This document shows, one piece after another, positions 33,469-41,805 of a stretch of DNA of 64,000 bases. Location: the NCBI RefSeq assembly GCF_014287585.1, contig NZ_JACOOJ010000010.1:1-64000 (forward strand), in the 5' to 3' direction. A model generated the notes under the pieces. It did no database searches. It was not told the origin of the DNA and saw only the letters and a list, made by a program, of their open reading frames with translations. This DNA comes from Parabacteroides hominis (GTDB lineage: Bacteria > Bacteroidota > Bacteroidia > Bacteroidales > Tannerellaceae). The translations under genes and the position numbers were made by a program. Each line of letters opens with the position of its first letter. Position 1 is the first letter of the stretch.

Positions 33469-34571
33469 ATAAAGTAATAACAGTAACATCTCCTCTTCTT
33501 CCTCCGTTGGAAGAGTTTACTCCTTGCTTGGAAGATATTTGGAAGCGTAAGTGGCTTACCAATAATGGGTATTACCATCAAGAACTCGAAAAAGCTCTTT
33601 GTGAGTATTTGAAAGTTCCTTATATCAGCCTGTTTACAAATGGGACTTTGCCATTGATATGTGCTTTACAGGCAATGCGTATTACAGGAGAAGTGATAAC
33701 AACTCCATATAGTTTTGTCGCGACAACGCATGCCCTTTGGTGGAATGGCATTAAGCCGGTATTTGTGGATGTCGACCCATTAACAGGCAATATGGATCCA
33801 GAGAAAATAGAAGCTGCCATAACTCCTAAGACTACTGCTATTATGCCTGTTCATGTTTATGGACGGCCTTGTGATACAAAACGTATTCAAGAAATTGCAG
33901 ATACCTATGGGCTAAAGGTAATTTATGATGCGGCTCATGCCTTTGGTGTAGAAAAAGATGGTGTCTCTATTATTAATGCCGGAGATATGGCTACATTGAG
34001 TTTTCATGCGACTAAAGTTTATAACACAATAGAAGGTGGTGCTTTGGTTTGCCATGATGCACAAACAAAGCAACGTATTGACTACATTAAGAACTTTGGC
34101 TTTGCCAATGAAACAACGGTTGTTGCCCCCGGCATTAATGGTAAGATGGATGAACTTCGTTCTGCGTATGGGTTGTTGAGTTTGAAATATGTGGATGAGG
34201 CTATAGAGAAGCGTCATCAAGTCGCTATACGTTATCGGGAAGCATTGAAAGATGTTCGTGGAATACGTTATTTGGATGATAGTTCTGGAGTGAAACATAA
34301 TTATTCATATTTTCCGATTTTCGTTTCTGAACGTGAATATGGAATGAGTAGAAATGCTTTATATGAGAAAATGAAATCTGTAGGAGTATATGGTAGACGA
34401 TATTTTTATCCATTGATTAGTACATTTTCAACATACAAAGGCTTGGAGTCTTCTCGAGAAGAGAATTTGCTTATTGCACATAAAATGGCTGATGAGGTGA
34501 TTTGCCTACCTATACACCATGATTTGGGTGAAACAGATATAGAAAGAGTTTTAATTAGTATATTAAAGTGA
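33465..34571 (+). CDS. DegT/DnrJ/EryC1-family sugar aminotransferase
   Basis: A 368-residue PLP enzyme of the sugar aminotransferase family, which aminates nucleotide-linked keto sugars. The family features are the TTPYSFVATTHALWWNGI and PVHVYGRP segments, the aspartate-containing IYDAAHAFG, and the PLP-binding lysine in LSFHATKVYNTIEGGAL. The best guess is a VioA/FdtB-type amine transfer to a dTDP-4-keto-6-deoxy sugar. No rmlAB homologues are in the window. It is translationally coupled to the GT10 gene. Confidence 0.9.
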   Translation: MNKVITVTSPLLPPLEEFTPCLEDIWKRKWLTNNGYYHQELEKALCEYLKVPYISLFTNGTLPLICALQAMRITGEVITTPYSFVATTHALWWNGIKPVFVDVDPLTGNMDPEKIEAAITPKTTAIMPVHVYGRPCDTKRIQEIADTYGLKVIYDAAHAFGVEKDGVSIINAGDMATLSFHATKVYNTIEGGALVCHDAQTKQRIDYIKNFGFANETTVVAPGINGKMDELRSAYGLLSLKYVDEAIEKRHQVAIRYREALKDVRGIRYLDDSSGVKHNYSYFPIFVSEREYGMSRNALYEKMKSVGVYGRRYFYPLISTFSTYKGLESSREENLLIAHKMADEVICLPIHHDLGETDIERVLISILK

Positions 34572-34575
34572 AATT

Positions 34576-35508
34576 ATGGGGAATATATTTAAAGATATTG
34601 AATTGTTGCTGTCTAATTCTTATATTAGATGGAAATGTTGTGGGTGGCCTATCTACTATTGTTTAGAGTATATCTTGGCTTCAGCATTAAGCAAAATAGG
34701 TATTACTTATAAAGTTAGAGATTATTCGAAAATATTGAATCAGAGATTTCAAAATAAATGGTTGCTAAAAGGTAGATATTTTGATTTTAAAGGTATTTTT
34801 TTTCCTGATGTATCGTATGATCAAAATTTAGTTAGTATTTTACGTTACTGTTTTGATGATGTATTAGTACCTTATGTTTACTATAATGACAGATATGATT
34901 CTCATTTGATGAAAAAGCTGGATGCTTGTTTGGTAGAAGGTTGCTATGGTTATGTGGATGGAGCATTTGATGTAAGAATCAATGAAGGGGATGTTGTTTT
35001 TGATGTTGGAGCATGGGGAGGCGATTTTAGTGCTTATTGTTCGCGAAAGAATGCTTCAAAGATATACGCATTTGAACCTTGTTGTGATATGTTGGATATT
35101 TTAAAGGAAACGGCTAAATTGAATACTAATATAGTGCCTGTTCCTTATGCTTTAGGTGAAAAAAATGAACAAATGTCTATTTCTGTAGAACCAGGTGGAT
35201 TGGGCAACTCTTTTAAAAGAGTTGTTTCTGACCGGTCAGAAACAATATGTGTTAAGACAATTGATTCTTTCGTGCAGGAAAATAGCATAGCAAAATTGGA
35301 TTTTATTAAAGCGGATATAGAAGGGGCAGAACGAGAAATGTTGAAAGGTGCTGTAAATACATTAAGGAATTTAGCTCCTAAGCTTGCTGTTTGTACATAT
35401 CATCTACCGGATGATCCGGAAGTCCTAAGTCAAATAATAAAGGACGCTAACCCTAATTATACAATCGTCCAAATGCGACATAAATTGTTCGCTTCAGTTA
35501 TTGATTGA
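34576..35508 (+). CDS. FkbM-family methyltransferase (second copy)
   Basis: 310 residues with the SAM-binding loop VFDVGAWGGDFSAYCSRK, IYAFEPCCDMLDILKETAK, and the family end FIKADIEGAEREMLKGAV followed by CTYHLPDDPEVLSQII. It differs clearly from the FkbM protein at 31321, so the two probably methylate different positions. It follows the sugar aminotransferase with a 4-nt gap. A pair of overlapping perfect palindromes sits in the middle of the SAM domain (35205-35245), in the variable part of the fold. Confidence 0.88.
   Translation: MGNIFKDIELLLSNSYIRWKCCGWPIYYCLEYILASALSKIGITYKVRDYSKILNQRFQNKWLLKGRYFDFKGIFFPDVSYDQNLVSILRYCFDDVLVPYVYYNDRYDSHLMKKLDACLVEGCYGYVDGAFDVRINEGDVVFDVGAWGGDFSAYCSRKNASKIYAFEPCCDMLDILKETAKLNTNIVPVPYALGEKNEQMSISVEPGGLGNSFKRVVSDRSETICVKTIDSFVQENSIAKLDFIKADIEGAEREMLKGAVNTLRNLAPKLAVCTYHLPDDPEVLSQIIKDANPNYTIVQMRHKLFASVID
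35205..35245. repeat. Overlapping perfect palindromes in second FkbM gene
   Basis: A perfect 20-nt palindrome with half-site CAACTCTTTT (35205-35224) overlaps by 3 nt a perfect 24-nt palindrome with half-site TTGTTTCTGACC (35222-35245). They encode NSFKRVVSDRSET in frame. The arrangement is left arm, shared middle arms, right arm. Confidence 0.92.
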
Positions 35509-35537
35509 AATTTGAGTAATATAATAAATCGAAAAAT

Positions 35538-36701
35538 ATGTATCTATCTGATATCGCACAATCTATAAAACCTTCTCTGACAAGACATCTGTTTAATTTG
35601 GCAAAAGCCTATGATGATGTTATTGATTTTACTTTAGGTGATCCGGATATTCCTCCTCATCAAGCTATAAAAAATGCAGGATGTAGAGCTATTCAAGAAG
35701 GGAAAACTCGCTATTCTCAGAATGCGGGATTATTGGAACTTCGTGAGGTTATTAGCCAATATTATAAAAGAAAAGAAGGTCTTGATTATCTTCCTTTAAG
35801 CGAAATAATAGTAACAGTGGGAGCGATGGAAGGTCTTTATCTTTCTTTGCTTTCTCTTTTAAACCCAGGAGATGAAGTAATAATACCAGCTCCTTATTAT
35901 GTGAATTATGAGCAAATGGTGCAGATGTGCCATGCAAAACCGATTATAGTGGATAATCTTGATGGAGAAAAATTAGGGTTTAAGGTTGAAGATGTCGAAG
36001 AAGCAATAACTGATAAAACTAAAGTTATTATTATCAATACTCCATCTAATCCATCAGGAAAGATAATTCCTGTTGGGAAAATTGAAGCATTGGCCGCTTT
36101 AGCTAAACAATATGATTTAGTCATCATTTCAGATGAGGTTTACAAATGTTTGATTTATGGTGATTCTAAATTTAAAAGTATTGTAGAAATAGAAGGGATG
36201 CGTGAAAGAACTATATTAGTAAATAGTCTTTCAAAAGAATTCTGCATGACAGGATGGCGTATTGGTTACGTTTTAGCTCCTGCAGAAGTAATTGCCGCCA
36301 TGACAAAATTGCAAGAGAATGTTGCGGCCTGTGCACCTTTACCTTCCCAATATGCGGCTATTGAAGCATTAAGTGGAGAGAGTGATTATTCTGCAGATAT
36401 GGTAAATATTTTTACCAAACGTAGAAATATTTTTGTTGATGGTATAAATAAAATTTCAAAACTTTCTTGTGAGGCTCCTGAGGCTACTTTCTATTTAATG
36501 GTTGACATATCTGAGACAGGAATGAAATCGGAAGAGTTTGCGATTGCTTTATTAAAAGCAGTTCATGTAGCTGTTGTCCCTGGAATAACATATGGTAGGA
36601 GCTGTGATAATTATGTCCGGATGGCTTTTACTTTGGGAGAAGATAAAATTCAAGAAGGTATAAAAAGAATACAAACTTTTATAAACCAATTGTCTTTATG
36701 A
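35538..36701 (+). CDS. Class I/II PLP-dependent aminotransferase (AspC-like)
   Basis: A 387-residue fold-type I aminotransferase. The start contains FTLGDPDIPPHQAIK, and the PLP lysine is in VNSLSKEFCMTGWRIGYVLA, with the conserved IINTPSNPSGKI before it. These enzymes usually make or use amino acids such as aspartate or alanine. It overlaps the following ATP-grasp gene by 4 nt (ATGA), and the two probably work together. In a polysaccharide cluster this suggests synthesis of an amino acid that is then joined to the glycan. Confidence 0.88.
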   Translation: MYLSDIAQSIKPSLTRHLFNLAKAYDDVIDFTLGDPDIPPHQAIKNAGCRAIQEGKTRYSQNAGLLELREVISQYYKRKEGLDYLPLSEIIVTVGAMEGLYLSLLSLLNPGDEVIIPAPYYVNYEQMVQMCHAKPIIVDNLDGEKLGFKVEDVEEAITDKTKVIIINTPSNPSGKIIPVGKIEALAALAKQYDLVIISDEVYKCLIYGDSKFKSIVEIEGMRERTILVNSLSKEFCMTGWRIGYVLAPAEVIAAMTKLQENVAACAPLPSQYAAIEALSGESDYSADMVNIFTKRRNIFVDGINKISKLSCEAPEATFYLMVDISETGMKSEEFAIALLKAVHVAVVPGITYGRSCDNYVRMAFTLGEDKIQEGIKRIQTFINQLSL

Positions 36702-37900
36702 AAAAAGTATTAATGCTTGGTGGTTCTCTTTATCAAGTATATGCAATAAAAGAGGCAGTTCGTTTAGGATATTATGTCATATCTTGTGATTATCTGCCGA
36801 ATAATCCAGGACATAAATATGCACATGAATATTATAATGTTAGTACGACTGATAAGAATGCAGTTTTAGAATTAGCTAAAAGATTGCAAGTGGATGGTGT
36901 TGTTGCGTATGCCTCTGATCCGGCTGCACCAACGGCTGCTTATGTTTGTGAAAAATTAGGATTACCGACAAGTCCATATAAATCTGTAGAAATCTTATCC
37001 AAAAAGGATCTGTTTAGACAGTTTTTAGCCGATAATGGTTTTAATGTTCCTAAAGCACAAGGTTTTTGTTCCTATGAAGAGGCTTTGTCTGCAGTAGATA
37101 AATTTAAGTTGCCGGTTATGGTCAAACCTGTTGATTCTTCAGGGAGCAAGGGCATTAATAAAATGGCAGATGTAGCCCAGCTGAAAACCTTTGTGGATGA
37201 TGCATTAAGTTATTCTCGCGATAAGCGTTTTTTAATTGAGGAGTTCATAGAAAAGAAAGGGTATCAAATATCTGGGGATGCTTTTAGTGTTGATGGAAAA
37301 TTGGTTTTTCATTGTTTTGGAAATGAATATTATAGTAATAAAGTAAGTAAGGATTTTGCTCCTTTGGGAGAATGTTGGCCGTTTTTGATGGATGATTCAA
37401 TAGTTTCTCGTTTACATTCTGATTTGCAAAGATTGATATCTCTTTTAGGAATGGAATCTACGGCATATAATGTAGAAGCTATTGTTGATAAGAATGATAA
37501 TATATATATATTGGAATTAGGTGCTCGAAGTGGAGGAAGTCTAATTCCTCAAATTACAGAATACACAACAGGAGTAAATTTAGTGACTTATGTTATAAAG
37601 GCTGCTATGGGGGAAGACTGTAGTGATCTTCATATGAGATTGCCTAAAGGATGTTGGTCCAATTATATGGTTCATGCAAATGAGACAGGTAAATATGTAG
37701 ATACTGTTTTTGAAGACAGTTTTAAGAAGAATAATTTGGTAGAATTTGTTACAGATATAAAAAAGGGAGATCAAGTTCATAAGTTTCGGGACGCACAAGA
37801 TGCATTGGGGACTTTGATTGTCAAATATAATGATACAGAACAGATGCTTGACATGATTCGTTATATGGATAATTTTGTTCGGGTAATTGTAGGGGAATAA
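36698..37900 (+). CDS. ATP-grasp ligase
   Basis: A 400-residue ATP-grasp protein. A pre-ATP-grasp Rossmann part (KKVLMLGGSLYQVYAIKEAV and VDGVVAYASDPAAPTAAYV) is followed by the ATP-binding core: PVMVKPVDSSGSKGINKM, FLIEEFIEKKGYQISGDAF, and metal-ligand region YILELGARSGGSLIPQIT. Enzymes of this type form peptide or amide bonds by way of acyl phosphates. It is coupled to the aminotransferase gene, and an acetyltransferase gene follows. Its likely task is to attach an amino acid to a sugar or precursor. Confidence 0.85.
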   Translation: MKKVLMLGGSLYQVYAIKEAVRLGYYVISCDYLPNNPGHKYAHEYYNVSTTDKNAVLELAKRLQVDGVVAYASDPAAPTAAYVCEKLGLPTSPYKSVEILSKKDLFRQFLADNGFNVPKAQGFCSYEEALSAVDKFKLPVMVKPVDSSGSKGINKMADVAQLKTFVDDALSYSRDKRFLIEEFIEKKGYQISGDAFSVDGKLVFHCFGNEYYSNKVSKDFAPLGECWPFLMDDSIVSRLHSDLQRLISLLGMESTAYNVEAIVDKNDNIYILELGARSGGSLIPQITEYTTGVNLVTYVIKAAMGEDCSDLHMRLPKGCWSNYMVHANETGKYVDTVFEDSFKKNNLVEFVTDIKKGDQVHKFRDAQDALGTLIVKYNDTEQMLDMIRYMDNFVRVIVGE

Positions 37901-38086
37901 TTCATAAATGCAGGATTGGTTGATATTTGGTGTGTGCTGAGAAAAAGAATGGTAGTGTATTGTGAATTAGTAAAAGAGGTTTAAAATTTACAGAGGAAAC
38001 CATTGAATGCATTAGCCATATTTGACTTCCAATTACTCTTATAATGATATTAAAACTTATGAGATTTGAAATAAAGAGTGGGTAGC

Positions 38087-38527
38087 ATGAATAGAATTAT
38101 TATCAAAATGGAACGATTGGATTTGAAAGATGTTTTAGATTTCTTCATTTTAACAACTAATGATTTTCCTGATTTCAATGATGATCATTTTTTAGAAAGT
38201 CGAGCGAAAAAAATATCAAATTTGGCAGATTTTATAACTTGTAGAACTCTATCTGGAAATTTAATTGGTATGATAGCTTTTTATATGAATAGACCTCCTC
38301 TTTGTTATATTACTCATGTAAGTTTGCTTGGTGGTTATAAAGGTCAAGGTCTATTTAAGGAGATGTATGATTTCTTAGAGCGAAAAGTATCTTTAAACGG
38401 ATACACATTGATGAAACTTGAAGTATTGAAAAGTAATATTTCTGCTATTAATAGTTATTGTAATTGTGGATTCAAAATAATAGATAATGATTCGAGTGAA
38501 CGTTTTTTTATGGTAAAAGAGATTTGA
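38087..38527 (+). CDS. GNAT-family N-acetyltransferase
   Basis: 146 residues from ATG 38087; the frame also allows GTG 38078. The acetyl-CoA-binding region is LLGGYKGQGLFKEMYDFL, preceded by MIAFYMNRPPLCYITHVSL and followed by the typical NISAINSYCNCGFKIID end. It probably acetylates an amino sugar or amino acid of the polysaccharide. It follows the ATP-grasp gene after a 180-bp gap without clear features. Confidence 0.78.
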   Translation: MNRIIIKMERLDLKDVLDFFILTTNDFPDFNDDHFLESRAKKISNLADFITCRTLSGNLIGMIAFYMNRPPLCYITHVSLLGGYKGQGLFKEMYDFLERKVSLNGYTLMKLEVLKSNISAINSYCNCGFKIIDNDSSERFFMVKEI

Positions 38528-38572
38528 GATCAAATGTATTATGGATAAGTTTTAATTATAAAATGTAGCATA

Positions 38573-39511
38573 ATGGAATATGCACCAATTATAATAAGTG
38601 TTTATGATCGTCTGGATCATTTAAAAAGATGTATTGAGTCTTTACAAAGAAATGAATTGGCTCGTTACAGCGAATTGTATGTGATTTCGGATGCTGCATA
38701 TAAGAAGGAACATATTCCTCTGATTGATGAAGTTCGATCCTATATTAATGGTATTACAGGATTTAAAAAGGTTTATCCTGTATTTCGTGAAAAAAATCTG
38801 GGGGGAAATAAATCAATCCGTTTAGCATATCAAAATATACTTCAAATTTATGACTCTTTTATTTCACTTGAAGATGATATTGTTGTATCATCTGATTTTC
38901 TCCAATATATGAATAGTGCGTTAGAGTTTTATAAAGATGATGAACGAATTTTCTCAATCTGTGGTTTTAAAGCTCCTTTTCTTTTGCCAAAAGATTATGA
39001 AGGAGATGTATATTTTTATCCATGTAATTCTCCATGGGGAATTGCTACTTGGAAAGACCGTTGGGAATCGGTAAATCATGACTATTTTGATCGATTTTCT
39101 GAATTGAAAAAAGATTCGAAGAAGTATAAAGCTTTCATTTCTATTGGTTTTTATATCAAAGGTATTTTGCAAGCTGATTCTCGGAAAGAAATTGTAGCGG
39201 GGGATTTACGTGTTTATTATCATATGTTCCAACACGATATGTGTTCAGTGTTTCCTGTTGTTTCCAAAACACAAAATTGGGGATTCGATGGGACAGGTGA
39301 ACATTGTGGTAATAAGGAAGTTTGGTGGGCAAAACCTGAGTTGGATACAAGAAATCAACCGACAAAGTTTATTCCATTTAATGGATATAATGAAGAACTA
39401 CTTCACAATCATCGAAAGTTTCAAGATAAGATTAATGGTGGGCTGTTGGCGAAATGGTTGAAATATACATGGGTGCATAGATTATGGAAGAAAATAAAAA
39501 GGTACCTTTGA
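38573..39511 (+). CDS. GT2/GNT-I-like glycosyltransferase
   Basis: A 312-residue GT-A type transferase. It begins APIIISVYDRLDHLKRCIES, has FREKNLGGNKSIRLAYQNIL, and the metal-binding motif in SLEDDIVVSSDFLQYM. This combination is found in N-acetylglucosaminyltransferase-I-like bacterial enzymes. The region 39029-39046 is an 18-nt near-palindrome coding for the conserved NSPWGIATW. It overlaps the next gene by 28 nt. Confidence 0.8.
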   Translation: MEYAPIIISVYDRLDHLKRCIESLQRNELARYSELYVISDAAYKKEHIPLIDEVRSYINGITGFKKVYPVFREKNLGGNKSIRLAYQNILQIYDSFISLEDDIVVSSDFLQYMNSALEFYKDDERIFSICGFKAPFLLPKDYEGDVYFYPCNSPWGIATWKDRWESVNHDYFDRFSELKKDSKKYKAFISIGFYIKGILQADSRKEIVAGDLRVYYHMFQHDMCSVFPVVSKTQNWGFDGTGEHCGNKEVWWAKPELDTRNQPTKFIPFNGYNEELLHNHRKFQDKINGGLLAKWLKYTWVHRLWKKIKRYL

Positions 39512-40464
39512 TTAGTGTGGTTATTCCTCTTTTTAATAAAGAAAAAGTTGTTTTGAAAACATTAGAATCTGTGACAAAACAGACTTTTACTGATTTTGAG
39601 GTTGTAGTGATTAATGATGGATCCACAGATCGAAGTGTAGGGATAGTTTCTCAATTCATATCAGATAGAGAATCTCTATCTGATCAACCGAATATTCGGT
39701 TGATCAATAAGCCTAATGGAGGTGTTTCTTCGGCTCGAAATAGGGGAATACAAGAGGCCAAAGGTGAATATGTTGCCTTTTTGGATGCAGATGATGAGTG
39801 GATGCCTGATTTTTTATATCGTATTAATGAGTTGATTGTGAAATATCCCATGTGTGATGTTTTCGCAACGTTATATGCTTATAGGGAACCTGATAAGTTT
39901 TATGAAGCAGATATAAAAGGATTTACTTTTGATTCGATAGATGGTATTGTAGATAATTATTTTGTAATGTCAATGTTAGGAAGACCTCCTTTGTGGACAT
40001 CTTCAATTGTGGTAAGTAAGAGGGCAATTTCTTCTATTGGAGGGTTTCCGGCAATGAAAATGGGAGAAGATATTTTAACTTGGGCTCAATTGGCTTGTCG
40101 ATATAAAATTGCTTATTATCGAAAAGCCTTATCTGTTTACAATCGATTGCCGGAAAGTTATGAGACGGGGTCGTATCAAGAAAACGCTTTACCTTCACCT
40201 AATGATGATATAGGATGTGAATTACTGAGAAAATTATGTTTGTCATATCCACATGTAAAAGGACTGAAAAGTTATTGTTTCCTGTGGCACAAAATGCGAT
40301 TTGTAATGCTTGTTTCTTCGGGAAGAAAGATTGAAGCAGTACAAGAATGGACGAGAACTTTACCTATGGGTTTTTTAAATTTGGATTGCTATTATAGATT
40401 GTTTTTGAATATTTTTTCTCGCAGATATCAAGAGAAAATAAAAATGATGATAGGTAAATACTGA
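39484..40464 (+). CDS. Family 2 glycosyltransferase
   Basis: A 326-residue GT2 enzyme: ISVVIPLFNKEKVVLKTLES, VVINDGSTDRSVGI, NKPNGGVSSARNRGIQEAKG, and the DxD motif in AFLDADDEWMPDF. The stretch between the second and third motif (SDRESLSDQPN) appears longer than in typical GT2 proteins, which often go from the helix directly to DPRIRLI. This is exactly where two abutting palindromes sit (39660-39706). It shares one base with the following interrupted transferase gene. Confidence 0.88.
   Translation: MEENKKVPLISVVIPLFNKEKVVLKTLESVTKQTFTDFEVVVINDGSTDRSVGIVSQFISDRESLSDQPNIRLINKPNGGVSSARNRGIQEAKGEYVAFLDADDEWMPDFLYRINELIVKYPMCDVFATLYAYREPDKFYEADIKGFTFDSIDGIVDNYFVMSMLGRPPLWTSSIVVSKRAISSIGGFPAMKMGEDILTWAQLACRYKIAYYRKALSVYNRLPESYETGSYQENALPSPNDDIGCELLRKLCLSYPHVKGLKSYCFLWHKMRFVMLVSSGRKIEAVQEWTRTLPMGFLNLDCYYRLFLNIFSRRYQEKIKMMIGKY
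39660..39706. repeat. Abutting palindromes in GT2 gene
   Basis: A 25-nt palindrome (arms ATCAGATAGAGA and TCTCTATCTGAT, one central base, 39660-39684) overlaps by 4 nt a perfect 26-nt palindrome with half-site TGATCAACCGAAT (39681-39706). Together they code for SDRESLSDQPNIRLIN and look like extra sequence relative to other GT2 proteins. Confidence 0.92.
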
Positions 40465-41463
40465 TGGATAAGTTATTTGTACTTAAGTATATGAAGTGTG
40501 AAGCCTTATATTATATGAATTGGTTTAGTGATGCATGGGGTGATAAAGGGGTAAGATTATTATTGAAAAATGGAAATGTTATCAATTATGTATTTTCTAT
40601 ATTGCCTCGAAAAGTAAAATATATTTTACTTTTTCTTCTACAGGTGAGTAGAAGAAAAAGTAAAATATATTTTACTTTTTCTTCTACAGGTGAGTAGAAG
40701 AAAAAGTAAATATTTAATAATTCCAATGGGTGGGGGAACTTGCTTAGATGATGTGTTCCCATTTTGTTATAAGTATAATATTATTCCTTATATATGGGAT
40801 TGTTGGCCAAATACTTGGAAAAATGTTTTGCAGATGGTGAGAATATTGCATATAGAGAAATGTTTTATATCTTCTTCTTTGGTTTGTAATGAGTTATCTC
40901 GTGAGATGTTAAATACACAGTTTGTATTTGTACCTGAAGGAATAAATCCCTGGGTTTATCAGAAAGGTGATATTTTAATGAATAGAGAAATTGATGTGTT
41001 AGAGTTAGGTCGTAAAAACTCGTTATATCATGATCAAATAATAAAAATGGATGGAATAAAATTTCTTTATAATAGGAATAATCAATATGTTTTTCCATCT
41101 TTTTCAGCGTTGGTGTCAGGTTTAAGTAATTCTAAGATTGTTATTTGTTTTCCACGATGTGATACACATCAAAATATGACAGGTAAAATAGAAACTTTGA
41201 CTCAACGCTATTGGGAGTGTATGTTGAGTCGTTGTCTAATTGTTGGCAGAGCACCTTTTGAATTGATAAATTTGATAGGATATAATCCTGTTATAGAAGT
41301 AGAGTGGGGTAATGAGGGTGAACAACTTTTGAGAATATTGAATAATATAGAAATTTATCAGGATATGGTAGATAGGAATTATTCTGTAGCATTAAAATTT
41401 TCTTCTTGGGCATACCGAGTAAATGATATGATGAAAGAGCTATCATATTTCAAGGTTATATAA
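40464..41463 (+). pseudogene. Glycosyltransferase split by a 46-bp tandem duplication
   Basis: Two frames (40464-40697 and 40690-41463) make one gene of about 317 codons if one copy of the 46-bp repeat (40611-40656 or 40657-40702) is removed: the frame then runs RKVKYILLFLLQ, VSRRKSKYLIIPMGGG without a break. The protein looks like a GT-B glycosyltransferase, with an N-terminal domain and a C-terminal part containing PEGINPWVYQKGD and TLTQRYWECMLSRCLIVG. Because 46 is not divisible by three, two copies put it out of frame. It may therefore be switched off in this clone and restorable by loss of one copy. The family is only tentatively identified. Confidence 0.8.
40611..40715 (+). repeat. 46-bp tandem duplication containing a 40-nt perfect palindrome
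   Basis: Units at 40611-40656 and 40657-40702 are identical, and a partial third begins at 40703. The unit consists of a perfect palindrome centred on AAAGTAAAATAT/ATATTTTACTTT that extends at the junction to 40 nt (40648-40687, ends GTAGAAGAA and TTCTTCTAC), plus the spacer AGGTGA. Alternating arms mean that each arm can pair with either neighbour. Confidence 0.95.
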
Positions 41464-41489
41464 TAATATGATTGCTGATATTATGAAAG

Positions 41490-41805
41490 TAGGGTACGGG
41501 GAACGCAACGAATTATAGATAAGTGTGTGGCAGAGGGTTTACCGGCTCCTGTTGTATGAATTTAAAATGGTTTTTTATATTTGAACTTCTCAAATGAGCG
41601 GATAAATGAGCTTACAGAAATGGAGCAGAAAATATATGACTTGATTCGCTTGGAACTTTAAGTTCGTCAATCGGATTTGCTCGTCCGTTTAAATTTGACG
41701 GAACAATATGTCCATAAAATAATAAAACGATTGAAAGATAAAGGTCTTATTGAAAGATTGGGAGCGCGTAAGAATGGATATTGGATTGTAAAGTCTGGAG
41801 AATGA
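41490..41805 (+). pseudogene. Decayed 3' end of an AlbA-type ATP-binding gene
   Basis: Fragments in shifting frames read IIDKCVAEGLPAPV, NELTEMEQKIYDLIRLEL, and RLKDKGLIERLGARKNGYW before a TGA at 41803. The end resembles the winged helix of the intact protein at 25078-26610 (RKLREKGYIERIGGN), and the first fragment the end of its ATPase domain. Internal stops show it is dead. It marks an older recombination boundary inside the cluster, just before composition rises again in the next gene. Confidence 0.75.

Noticed and set aside
40464..40697. Separate 77-residue protein gene
   Set aside because: Its last 25 codons are translated from the 46-bp duplication; it is the 5' part of the interrupted transferase.
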